Program-made: the position numbers and the translations under genes
Assembly: GCA_951802195.1 (NCBI GenBank)
Contig: OX637627.1
Location: forward strand, 1,290,749 to 1,354,748
Source of the DNA: Tausonia pullulans
Lineage: Eukaryota > Basidiomycota > Tremellomycetes > Cystofilobasidiales > Mrakiaceae
Length of the DNA: 64,000 nt
Direction of reading: 5' to 3'
Notes under the pieces: model-generated
The model's database searches: none
Told to the model about the DNA's origin: nothing
What the model saw: the letters and a program-made list of their open reading frames with translations, nothing else
Part shown: positions 24,144-33,701 of the stretch, one piece after another
How positions within the stretch are numbered: the first letter of the stretch is position 1
Layout: every line of letters starts with the position of its first letter

Positions 24144-24567
24144 CAGGACCTGGCGCGGGGCACCTCGAAGGTAGAGTACAAACAGGCTCGGACTGAATCA
24201 TGCAAGCGTGGGGTAGTCGGCGTTCGAGAGAGGGATGCAGGGGTGCAGGGATAGACGAAGGAAGGTCTGGTCCGGCGAAGGATGGGAAGATTCCGGTTGT
24301 TGGCCAAAATGGGTCTGTCGCTGGGTTATGGTTGAGAGGAAAGGAAGAAAGGAGACGGAAAGGAGGACGAAAGAAGTAGGAATTGGTCCCGGTGATTTAC
24401 CGTAAGAGGATGAGGAGCCATCCTGGCTCGGCCAATTATGAAGGAGCGGTGCAGATATGGAGACAGCGCTGGCCGTCGATGTGCCCGGTGGCCGGCATGG
24501 AAATCTCGGCGGCCGGGACGCAGAAAGCGGGAAAAGCGTCGACCCGTACGTGCGCTGTGCGCCATAA
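24144..24567 (-). promoter_or_regulatory. Upstream region of RTA1-like copy B, up to the array edge
   Basis: Unique sequence between the start codon and the left boundary of the 9,178-bp array. In other units the bases matching this side are replaced by methyltransferase 5' flank, so the boundary is sharp at 24568. Confidence 0.45.
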
Positions 24568-25398
24568 TTTAGTGACAACGCAAGAGTGGGGCGGGCAGGC
24601 CGATTCGTCAGCAGGCAGAGAGGAAGTTCCCGCACTGACCTCGCTTGTCATCTCTGTGTTGGCAATCGACTGGTAAGCTATCTCTTTCAAACGCCGGAGC
24701 TCGGACGGCAACTAGGGCGAACCCACTCGAGCAGATGCAGGACACTTGCTTCCCGATTCCTCGGCACACGTGAATGATTGAGCGATGCGCATGGGACCTC
24801 TCATATTCGAATATATGCTGATTTTAAGACTCATAGTGAGTGACAAATATCAGCAGCCGTTCTTAAGGACTTCGCTGTCGATTATCAGTCTATCCCCTGC
24901 ATCTGGCCATACTGCTGATATCTTCCTCTTGATCACAACGGTGCGCTCATGCTTTCTTCCCCAACCAGTTTCGGCGTTACGACACATATTGTTGAAGTGA
25001 CTAAGCATATAGTACATTCGGTGGTGTAGTCATGTGCAACCAGAAGTCCTCATCTCCTTCCGTGCATCCTTCATCTCTGCAACCGATGTTTACGCGACAT
25101 CCTAGACTTATATCTTCATGTTCAAGCTGGCTGTTTTCGTGTATTCGATCAAACTCTCCAATTTCTTTCAATCACTCAACATTGTATGCAAGCCGCCGTC
25201 TCCGGTGCATCAGACACACGTTCGAACTGCCCTACGAGATCAGGCCACATAAGCCAAACGTCTTAAGCCAAAGATATTCTCTCATCTTATATACCTCTAG
25301 CTTTCTCACAACCCGAACAGCTTGATGAGGTCGAGCACATGCTTATGCCCATCCTGTCAACTCTTCTTCCTTCCATTGCCCTCTGAACCAGACGACGC
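24568..25398. other. Non-coding left part of the unit
   Basis: 3' flank of GFA1 plus about 750 bp in which I see no gene. AT-rich stretches at 24810-25000. The equivalent regions are 33746-34576, 42924-43754, 54077-54907 and 63255-64000. Confidence 0.5.
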
Positions 25399-26253
25399 TC
25401 AGATCTCTTTGGCCATCATACCCTCAAAGAGCTTTGTCTTGCGTGCGGCGCATTCACTGCAGATCCGTGATCGTTAGCGGCGAGGAACGAGGTTGAGATT
25501 GCGAGCGGCATTTAAGTAGTGCGAAGTACGCACGCAGACGTTCCCTTGATGGCTCTCTCCACGAACTGCAATGGGAAAGTAACAGACATAAATAATTAGA
25601 GATTACAGGTGTGACTGGGCTAGAGAATGATTCATAAGTAAACTCACAATCTCGACGGCCGGCTTGACCCTGGCCAATTGGTCAAGAACGCCAGCCTGTT
25701 CAATCAATGAAGAATTCGGCACAGGCATGTTAAGCCTTATTTCGTTCTTTTTTTCTCCTGTTTTCACTTCATTTGGAGCAGATATAAAACGCACCTTGAC
25801 GAACACTACGTCGGGCATCGATTCGGGATACGCGTAAAGCGCAGAGCCGCACTTGCCGCAGAAGGCGCGGTGGATGGTGTAACCCGAGTCGGCGCCAGTG
25901 TCATCGTACATCTAGTGACGATAAACAACCAGTGAGTCCATCTTCTTAAAGTAACAGGCGAGAGATCGTGACTCTATGGCTAGACCTACGTTAGGCTCTC
26001 CTTTGGTAACCTTCAGCTGCTCCTTCTTGAACTGAGCGTTGTACGACTGAAAGGTGTGCAGCTTCTGGCACGTCTGAGAGGGGACCACAAGGACACAAGG
26101 AAGACCATATCAGCATGTGTTTCAGGATCAACAGGCGGAGGGACAAACTCGGCAGTGGCAGATGACTCCAGGAATGTCTTCAGCTGAGACGTCGGCGACC
26201 TCGAAGGCGATGGAGCCGCAATAGCACGAGGCAGTAAGCGTAGAAGTAGACAT
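25399..26253 (-). CDS. GFA-domain protein GFA1 (CENP-V/GFA fold), unit 1
   Basis: The ATG at 26253 begins a six-exon gene for about 147 residues. Zinc ligands of the glutathione-dependent formaldehyde-activating (GFA) fold are all present: CYCG (residues 10-13), ICHCRTCQK (exon 1/2 junction) and FCGKCGSALY. The end is KTKLFEGMMAKEI. GFA proteins bind structural and catalytic zinc; characterised bacterial members accelerate S-hydroxymethylglutathione formation, but most fungal members have no tested activity. Introns are 40-90 nt with standard borders. The gene is head-to-head with the MDR gene across a 717-bp intergenic region. Full-length, no defects seen. Confidence 0.85.
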
Positions 26254-26970
26254 AGCGGTGAAGGGCTGAAGTGAGCGAAGCGAGATGATGGTTGTAAGAG
26301 GTAGCTTGAGGCATTTGCCGAGTTAAGAACGGTCCTGCACCAGGCGCCGTCACCGCAAGCGTCATAGACTGGCAACTGAGAGTCAGTCGCCGGCCTCGGG
26401 CTCAGCCACTCAGCGCGTGTGGCTGGCTGAGTTCGGCGTTTGCTCGAGTTGTGACATGAACGGACTTGCCTGTTCTAGGGATAAAAAATACTGAAGCTCA
26501 CATATTCTTTATGTCAAGTGGAGGAAAGCCGGAACGCGCAAAGCCCGGAAAAATTGATAAGCTTACAAAGTCCATAAAATCGTCCTCGTCAGCAGAGGCT
26601 CGTTTTGATGGGAGGGAACCGGCAGAGACATGTGGGAAATCGCGGGAATATCTGCAAACTGCTTCCGTGCTCTTTTCTCAGCCTCCTTCAGAAGAGTGAA
26701 GAGTAGGACGCTTCCTACGACCTGAATCAGCTGAAACTATGGATGAGCAATCACAAGTGATGAGGAATCAGCCTCCACCTGCAATGAATGTTACGAAGGC
26801 GTTTCCCTAAAAGGACAAAATCAGGGACGGCGAAAGGGAGAGACGACATCGACGACAGTGTTTCATCTGAGGTTTAAAAGCGGCTAAACCCTCACCGTTT
26901 GTGTCTGCACCCCGACCATCACTAGCCGCGTCGCCTCCCACCTCCAACCAGCATCTGTCTCTATCACAAC
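26254..26970. promoter_or_regulatory. Bidirectional promoter region GFA1 / MDR oxidoreductase
   Basis: 717 bp between divergent start codons. A TATA-like TTTAAAAG lies at 26873-26880, about 90 bp before the MDR start. On the GFA1 side, 26343-26571 is the block that also occurs, diverged, before the TPR gene at 50111-50341. Equivalent regions: 35432-36148, 44610-45326 and 61683-62399; at 52646-53221 only the GFA1-proximal part remains. Confidence 0.6.
26343..26571 (-). repeat. GFA1 promoter block shared with the TPR gene (unit 1 copy)
   Basis: About 229 bp ending about 90 bp before the GFA1 start codon. Identical in all five GFA1 promoters (also 35521-35749, 44699-44927, 52904-53132 and 62082-62310), and about 93% identical by eye to 50111-50341. 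Confidence 0.8.
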
Positions 26971-28643
26971 ATGTCCCCTATCCCATCCACTGTCAAGGCC
27001 CTGGCTGCATCCCCAGACCTAGGACTCCCTAATGTTATCGAGATCCCCTTTGGAACTCGTGAGGCCGTAAAGAATCTCAGCCCGCAATCCGTCGTGGTCG
27101 CCAATCGTGCTATCGGACTTAATCCGTGCGTTTATTGTAATTGACCTAACACATCTTCGTCCTGACTTGGCCGGTACGTTATGTTTGCTTTGTGGCTGGG
27201 TTGTGCAGCACCGACTATAAGGTAAGGCTACTGCCTTTCGACAATTGTCTCATTCATTTCAGGCTGATAATCCTTCTTTCCTCTAGCACGCACACGGTGA
27301 CTGGAGCGCCAAGAAGCTCGTCATCATCGGCACTGACAGTGCCGGCACCGCCCTCAAGGTCGGCTCGGGCGTCAGCCACATCAAAGAGGGCGACCGTGTT
27401 GCCGGCATGGTCTACGGCTGCTCCACCGAAGAGCAGGGAGCCTGCTCTGAGGGTACGTGATTGGAGCTGCATGAATCGTTTCACCGCATTGTTGACCCAT
27501 TTGACGCGTTGTCGTTGCTGAAAACTTCTTCAGGCGTCGTTTTCGATGCAGCGAATGCTTTCGTCATGCCTCCGGGCATGAGCGATGTCGAGGGTGCCGC
27601 CTTCACTGTGAGTGTATCTGACTACAGGCTCTGCTTTTTGTCCATTCTGAGCCTCCATCTGACGCCTCACATGTTCAGGCTGTCCACTTGACTGTCGTTC
27701 AGACCTTTTACATGCGCTGGAACCTTCCTAAGCCTTCGGCTCCCGACACTTCCTCGCCCAAGCAGATCATGCTTGTCTGGGGCGGTGAGTTGCTCGGCAG
27801 TCTCTGCTTCATGTTAGGCGCCACAACTGACAATCTTGTATTCGTATTGGTTAGGGTCCACCGCCGTTGGCCATCACGCCGTGCAGCTTGCCACGCTCTC
27901 TGGCTATCGAGTCTTTGTGACTGCCTCGCCGGAGAACCATGCTCGGCTCCGCGAGATCGGCGCCGATCAGTGTTTTAACTACAAGGACCCCAATGTTGTC
28001 GAGGCGATCAAAAAGGCTGCCGGCGAACAGGGAGTCTTTGCCGCTTACGACACCGCTGGTGCGAACGGCTCGCTCGAAAGCTGCATCGGTAAGTGCTTGT
28101 TCCCCTTTTTATACAGCTAGGTCTTAATCTTACGGAAGATCGAGCGCATTTCAGACGCCATTGGCTCAAAGGGCGGCCGTGTGATGTGCACTCTTCCCTT
28201 TGGGGATGAAGCTGCCAACCGTCGCAGTGACGTCAAGGCTGAGTTTGTGAGCGTCTATACTGTCGTTGGCTACCCTGTGAGTGTTTTGTCCTCTGTTTAC
28301 GCAAGAGCTTGTCATTCTCCTCTTGATTTGTCTGCACGCATCCGCTGTAGTCATTTACTTCGTTGCTGACAACGCTCGTCAATTGGATCGCTCGATTTAG
28401 TTCACCTTCGCCAACGTCTTCGACTTCCCCGCTATACTCGATGATAGGGCTCGCTCGCTCGCTTGGGTATCGGAGGAGCTTCCTTTGCTCCTCGAGGGCT
28501 GGGAGGAGGGTATTGGTTCGCGCAGGTACAAACCTCAGAAGCTTCGCATCATGGAGGGTCAGCTTGACCGCGTTCACGAGGGGCTCGACATTCTCGGACG
28601 TGGAGACTACAAGGCCGAGAAGCTCGTCTACAAGCTTGCCTAA
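26971..28643 (+). CDS. MDR-superfamily zinc-type alcohol dehydrogenase/enoyl-reductase-like, unit 1
   Basis: About 370 residues over nine exons. The N-terminal GroES-like domain has VVVANRAIGLNPTDYKHAHG (the 'NP.D.K' motif of ToxD/LovC-like members) and KEGDRVAGMVYG. The Rossmann part has MLVWGGSTAVGHHAVQLATL (nucleotide loop), SGYRVFVTASPENHARLREI and GADQCFNYKD. The C-terminus ends GDYKAEKLVYKLA at 28643. Exon 2 is only 13 nt (27209-27221). The catalytic-zinc Cys-His pattern of true alcohol dehydrogenases is not evident, so it is more likely an NADPH-dependent quinone, enone or enoyl reductase. Substrate unknown. No disruption seen. Confidence 0.85.
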
Positions 28644-29059
28644 GCTTCCGTTTTCTGGGTGAACAGTTACCTCGCGATCTTGTCGCCAGCGAGGCTGATG
28701 ACGAACGATACTGGAGTGGGCGCAGTGTTGGTTTATTTCAATCTACCTAGCTTACCTTTGTTCCAACTTTGAGTTCATACATGTCAATAACCTATGATTT
28801 TCAACATCGAAACCTTTTATCTGACAGATAACGACATTGGCGCCGAAGGTTGCATTGCCGCCTAAGCTCTGTCCGTCGTCTTCCTGCGTTTCATCCTCCG
28901 GCTACCGCCAGACTGAGGTCTGTTCATGAACTACGGAAATGGACGGTACTCACTGCTTGTGACCTCTGCAAGAGAGCTCTTGAAGATGGCTTGTCACAAT
29001 GAGGAAGTCTATGTGGAACAATCGAAGGAAGTTAGGGCACTCTGGAAGTGACTGATTAG
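28644..29059. other. Non-coding region after MDR gene
   Basis: 3' UTR-like AT-rich stretch, then unrecognised sequence up to the repeat element. Confidence 0.4.
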
Positions 29060-29387
29060 AATGGAGTTGCCTTGTTAACTCGGCGCCGAGGTAGCTTTTC
29101 CCTTGCTCACTCAGCATTTCCATCTCTTCGCTCCTCATTTTGTCTCCTCTGTTACACGTTCCTTGCTCTCCGGTCCTTCCTATCCCCCCTTATTCTCGCC
29201 CCCGTCCATAAAACGCGCAGTTCATTGTACATTTTGTTCTGCACTCTGACTATCATTTGGATTCGAAAAACCTGCCCAGAACCTTTACGGGAGCCTGTGT
29301 CACTGCCAGCACTTCAGTCCACTCGTCCACCTACGCCCCCCTTCTCACCCATCCTCCTCAGCCCTTGACCCTTGGCCAATCCTAACA
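29060..29387 (+). repeat. TG..CA element, single diverged copy inside the unit (unit 1)
   Basis: Ends CCTTGGCCAATCCTAACA like the other elements and shares the CGTCCATAAAACGC, TTCTGCACTCTGACTATCAT and CTTGACCCTTGG blocks. Its left end is not intact. Repeated in units 2, 3 and the inverted unit (38238-38565, 47416-47743 and 59266-59593). Confidence 0.65.
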
Positions 29388-30101
29388 AGCACCCCAACCA
29401 ACGCCCCGCTTTATAATGTTCCGCAGAGATTCAATTCGGTTCGTTGCGCCGTTTGCAATCGCATGTTTCGTGATATGGATGTCTCTGATTTGAAGAATGT
29501 CTTGTGGGACAAGTTGTCCTAGAGATATCCACATGGTGGGGCACGAAGCAGTCGCTCTCCCGCGATCATGCTGGCTTTGGCGTCTGTTTCGTCAAACGCC
29601 GAGCCGCCTTCAACAAGCTTCTAAGCATGTTCATAATCCCTGTTTGGACGGATGTCCACCAACCCGCTGAGCCTAGGATCAGTCTCACCTGATTGAGTGT
29701 AACGGCGTTTGAATGGAAGGATGGTCCACCTGGGTAACGGCGTTTGAACTGAGGGTCGGTTCAACTGGACAAGCTCAAAGACCGGGCATCGCAAGCTTCA
29801 CCTGAAGTAGCGGGACGGCCTTTGAACTGAGGGCAATCTCACCTGGACTAGCACAGATTTCGGGTTTTGGACATCAACCTTGTAAGCCGAAACATGCCTT
29901 GTTTACCGCTCACGTTTCAGTCAGCTGGACGCAGCCGGCTCGATCACTCTTGTGTCAGCTTGCCCGGTGACTCAAGGAGGTCGTATGTCTCCTTTCATGT
30001 GTTGACCTCTGCCTGATTTCTCTGCTTTTATACGCGATTAATCACGTCTCTTCGCATGCGACAACCATCTCGCTCACAACCCATTCGCTTCTACATTCAA
30101 C
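29388..30101 (+). promoter_or_regulatory. GFA2 upstream region with degenerate short repeats
   Basis: Between about 29690 and 29860 the motif ACGGC[GC]TTTGAA, often followed by CTGAGGG and then CACCTG or CAACTGGA, recurs three times with irregular spacing. A TATA-like TTTTATA sits at 30026-30032, about 70 bp before the GFA2 start. Otherwise nothing recognised. Confidence 0.4.
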
Positions 30102-30904
30102 ATGACTACCCCCTCGTCCACTTCGACTATTACAGGCTCCTGCTACTGTGGGGCCACGGCTTACAAGGTCGTCGACGTCCCTGCCGGACCAGTTGATGGA
30201 ATTATCTGCCACTGCAAAGTGCGTCACCTCTGAGCTCTCTGTATCACAGCTGAGTAAAACTGAGGCTGTCTCCTTGGCTGCAGACCTGCCAGAAACTGCA
30301 CACCTTCCAGTCCTACAACGCGAGTTTCCCAAAGGACACACTTTCGGTCACAAAGGGCAATCCTTCGGTTGGTTTTTCTCGACTGCCCCTGCAAACCTTC
30401 TATTCCCTCTGACTTAAGGGCGCTTTTCTGTTTCATGTCAGATATACAAGGATGTGACCACCGATTCCGGAAAGCCCATTTACCGCCATCTATGTGGGCA
30501 ATGTGGTTCGGCACTTTTCAGTTACCCTGACCTTGTACCGAACGCTGTCTTCGTTAAGGTATGACAAGTTTCCGCTCCTGTGCGGTAGCCCGTTCCCGAT
30601 GGGTTTACCTGCATCATGAATTAGGTTGGATCGCTTGACGTCATCGATAGGGTCGTGCCGGCCGCCGAAATCGTAAGTCCCTTGTCCTCAAAACAAGCAA
30701 TTGAGGTGCTCATTTGACTGTCGATCGGGTCTATCATTCGACACCAGTACATCGAGCGTGCTATCCAAGGAACCGCCGCGTACGTCTCACTCCACGTTTT
30801 ATTAGTTTCCTTAACCTGGTGGAGAATAACGTTTTTTCTTTCGTAGTACTAGTGCGGACCGCAAGACCAAGCTTTACAAGGGCATGATGGCTGAGGAGAT
30901 ATAA
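30102..30904 (+). CDS. GFA-domain protein GFA2 (CENP-V/GFA fold), unit 1
   Basis: About 151 residues in six exons. Zinc-ligand motifs: SCYCGATAYKV, IICHCKTCQKLHTFQSYNA, LCGQCGSALF. Ends YKGMMAEEI. Clearly a paralogue of GFA1 with the same exon plan, roughly 60% alike by eye, so the two split long before the array formed. Glutathione- or formaldehyde-related activity is possible by family but untested. Intact in every copy. Confidence 0.85.
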
Positions 30905-31169
30905 GAGATGTCTCTGGTCAATCGTTATGTCGAGTCTTAATCTCCTCATAGTCTACCTGCATATCTTATGCATCTCAGGCGGACGACGCTTTCTCAGGTA
31001 ATCGCCTCGCGCTTGAGCTTCCAGACAATGAACCAGAGCCCGGAAACGACGGACTCCTTTCACCAATTCTCTAGATGACAGTCCCACAGGTCTCGCTCGT
31101 GTCAGACCGCTCTCAGATCAGAGGATGAGAGCTTGAAATCGACAGAGGAGGTTGAGGTGGAAAACGTAC
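30905..31169. other. Non-coding region after GFA2
   Basis: No gene recognised. Includes the 3' flank of GFA2 and the decayed tail of the hydrolase remnant. Confidence 0.35.
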
Positions 31170-31316
31170 AAGTGATTCGCCTCTTTCGCCTCGGTGATAT
31201 GCCCTCTATGCCCAGCTTCTTAGACTTCTCGGCAGATTCGTAGCTCTGCGAAGGCGCCACAACATTATCTGCGTCTCCAGTGACAAGGAAGGTTGGTGGA
31301 AAGTTGGCGCCGACGA
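31170..31316 (-). pseudogene. Alpha/beta-hydrolase C-terminal remnant, unit 1
   Basis: Translated on the minus strand it gives NFPPTFLVTGDADNVVAPSQ, then SYESAEKSKKLGIE, the 'PP.l...G..D..V....s' region that carries the catalytic Asp in alpha/beta hydrolases. A one-base frame change then leads to GHITEAKEANHL, where the catalytic His would be expected. Everything upstream is replaced by the TG..CA element, so this is a truncated, frameshifted fragment. Same remnant at 40348-40494, 49526-49672 and 57337-57483 (+). Confidence 0.6.
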
Positions 31317-32080
31317 TGTCAGGATCTCGCGGACTTGCCACTTCGACCCTGCGCCTGGCCAACGCGGCGCCAGTGTAGCCTTTCCCTTGCTTGATCAGCA
31401 TTCCCATTTCTTTATTCCTTCGTTGCCTAATCTGTCCCACACTCTTTGCTTTCTAAACTTTCTCATCCCTCTCTTGTTCTCATCACTCCCTTGTTCTCAC
31501 CACTCGTCCATAAAACGCTCATTTCATCGTAGTTTTGTTCTGCACTCTGACTATCATTTGGACACGACAAACTTGCCCAAGACCCTTAAGCGAGCCCGTG
31601 CCACCTCCATCACTTCAGTTCCCTTTCATCCCCCGCCACCGCTCTCAGTACACTTCGTCACTAACGTCCCTCTCCTCGCCCAGTCTTCTCTGCCCTTGAC
31701 CCTTGGGCCAATCCTAACAAGAAGACTGAGTGAGGAGAGAGACGTTGGCGACGGAGTGGACTGAGCGGCGGCGGGTGGTGGATTTAAACTGAAGTGGTGG
31801 AGGTGACACGGGCTCGCTCGAGGTCTTGGGCAGGTTTGTCAGGTCCAAATGATAGTCAGAGTGCAGAACAAAATATACGATGAACTGAGTGTTTTATGGA
31901 CGGGGTGAGAACAAAAGGGGGGGGGGGGGGATAGGAAGGACCCGAGAGCAAGGAATGTGTAACAGATGAGACAAAGAAGGAATGAAGAAACGGGAATGCT
32001 GGTCAAGCAAGGGAAAAACTACACCGGCGCCAAGTTGGCTAGGCGCAGGGTCGAAGTGGCAAGTCCGCGGGATCCTGACA
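31317..32080. repeat. Foldback of two tail-to-tail TG..CA elements, unit 1
   Basis: Arm A (31317-31719, 403 bp) runs TGTCAGGATC to ATCCTAACA. Arm B (31720-32080, 361 bp) is the inverted counterpart, lacking about the last 30 bp, and ends GATCCTGACA. The arms pair along most of their length (for example GACTTGCCACTTCGACCCTG in A and its complement in B), giving a long imperfect palindrome. Arm B carries a 14-nt G run at 31917-31930. Also at 40495-41258 and 56573-57336. Unit 3 keeps only arm A (49673-50075). Confidence 0.8.
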
Positions 32081-32847
32081 TCCATCTGTCAAACGGCAGG
32101 GAACAAGCCTGCTGCTTGCAGGTCCCCCACAAGGGAGACAAGATGGCGTGGCGTGCCTGGAAGGGGACGTGATGCGCGATAGACTCCGGGAACGACCGCA
32201 GTCTGGGAGGCGAGATCAGCGAGTGGCGTGTGAAGCGTTCGCTCTGCTGTGGTCGAGGGACGAGATTCGGCATCTGAGTGAAGGCGCCAACGTAGAAGAC
32301 GAGGGCGAAAGGGATTTCAGGGAAAGAGGAAAGGAAAGAAGAAAATAAATTCAAATGCTGCAGAAGGAAAATAAACAATATCATGGAGACAGTGCCAGAG
32401 ATCGACCCATCCGTCCGCTGCACCGTCTGGTCTAGCACCTTGACTTTACCACCGCGATCTTAGCCCATTCCTCTTATTCCCACCTTGCACCTGGGAAATT
32501 CAACTATTAGATCACTAGTCCTTACTTAAGTGCTCACTTCTCAACCTTCGGGTTTGCTTTGAACCGTGCGTATCTTGCCGTACCCTAACCAGTTATATTG
32601 TCCTCCAACCATGATCCTTCACCCTGCCGAACTTATGCAAACAGCATCACTCAATTGAACAACTACTCTCCATCCTTTCTTCCGTTGGACCTTTCATGAT
32701 CCGCTCATCTTCTTTCCTGCAAAGCGAGCCTAACCTCTTCTCCCGCCCCTAACCTCTACTTGACACTAATGAGCTCTTCGAGGACGTAACACGGACAGAA
32801 CAAGAATACGCTTTCGCCCATACCAATATATTCATGATCAAAGGTTT
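32081..32847. other. Unrecognised region between foldback and methyltransferase
   Basis: An open frame of 139 codons on the minus strand (about 32019-32438) overlaps the foldback, and its composition (Phe/Leu/Pro/Arg mix) does not look like a conserved protein. The last 200 bp are the 3' flank of the methyltransferase. Confidence 0.4.
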
Positions 32848-33701
32848 TTACAGCGCCCAAGCGAGCAGGCGGCCGCGCTCGCCAAACTCGCCCTCCCAGG
32901 CAAGCTTCCAGCCACGCGGCTCAAGCAAATCCTTGTAGATTTGCGGTGAAAGGATCCACGGCGGACCCGTGTGCTGGTTCTCTTCTTTCCACATCGGCCA
33001 ACACGCTGTGAGCAAAAGTGAGTCCGGCTGAGAGGACAAGAGCTCGGTGTAGCGGTCGGCCCAACGATCACGCATGTCCGGCGGCAGGGCGCAGAGGAAT
33101 GTGAGGTCCCAAGCGAGCTGGATTTGAGCTATCAGTATATGCTGAGTCGTGAGGCGTGTCAACCAGAAGAAGACGGGGACCACTCACAGAAAAGCCTTCT
33201 GAGGGCGGCTCGAATGTAAAGAAATCGGCACAATGAATCTCGACCGGCCGCGCATCAGGCTCGATCACGTCCCGTGACGCAAGCCACCTGTGAAGACGAA
33301 GCGATGTAAGCACAAACACATACCCACGCATGGAATACTTTAGGTACTCTTTGGCTGCTGCGACGGCCGTCTCTGAAAGGTCGAGCCCCCATGTCGATCG
33401 TTTATGGTCGCCGACCTCGGCGAGGGCAGCCGCGTCGTACCCCTACGACCGAATCAATCAGAATGCAGACAGCAAAACCGATGGCGTGTCGACTTACTCT
33501 TCCACATCCAGCAACAAGCCCCATGCCAAAATTGGGTATTTTGACTGCTGCCGGCGGCGCCTTGAGGAATGCAACGAGATACGGGTCGGCTTGGCCGCGA
33601 TCCCAATGAGTGACGGAGGCTTTCCACAATAGATCCCAGCCATGCTTGCCGTTATCAGCAATGGCTCCAATGATGGTGATGTTGTCTCCGGGTTCTGCCA
33701 T
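32848..33701 (-). CDS. TPMT/HOL-type methyltransferase, array copy unit 1
   Basis: Same four-exon 230-residue gene as at 13289-14142, in opposite orientation. Protein unchanged; one silent codon difference seen. It sits at the right edge of the unit with only 44 bp of its own 5' flank before the next unit begins, so its upstream promoter is now the GFA1 3' side of the next unit (in unit 1, unit 2 DNA). Expression could therefore differ from the stand-alone gene. Confidence 0.85.

Noticed and set aside
24785-25325. Two short plus-strand frames repeated in each unit
   Set aside because: AT-rich, unstructured translations with no motif; repetition only reflects the array.
31317-32080. A pair of LTRs enclosing a retrotransposon
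   Set aside because: The two elements are in opposite, tail-to-tail orientation with no internal region, primer-binding site or polymerase; better described as a foldback or two solo elements.
32019-32438. 139-codon frame on the minus strand in each unit
   Set aside because: Overlaps the foldback arm, no motif, composition of translated non-coding DNA.
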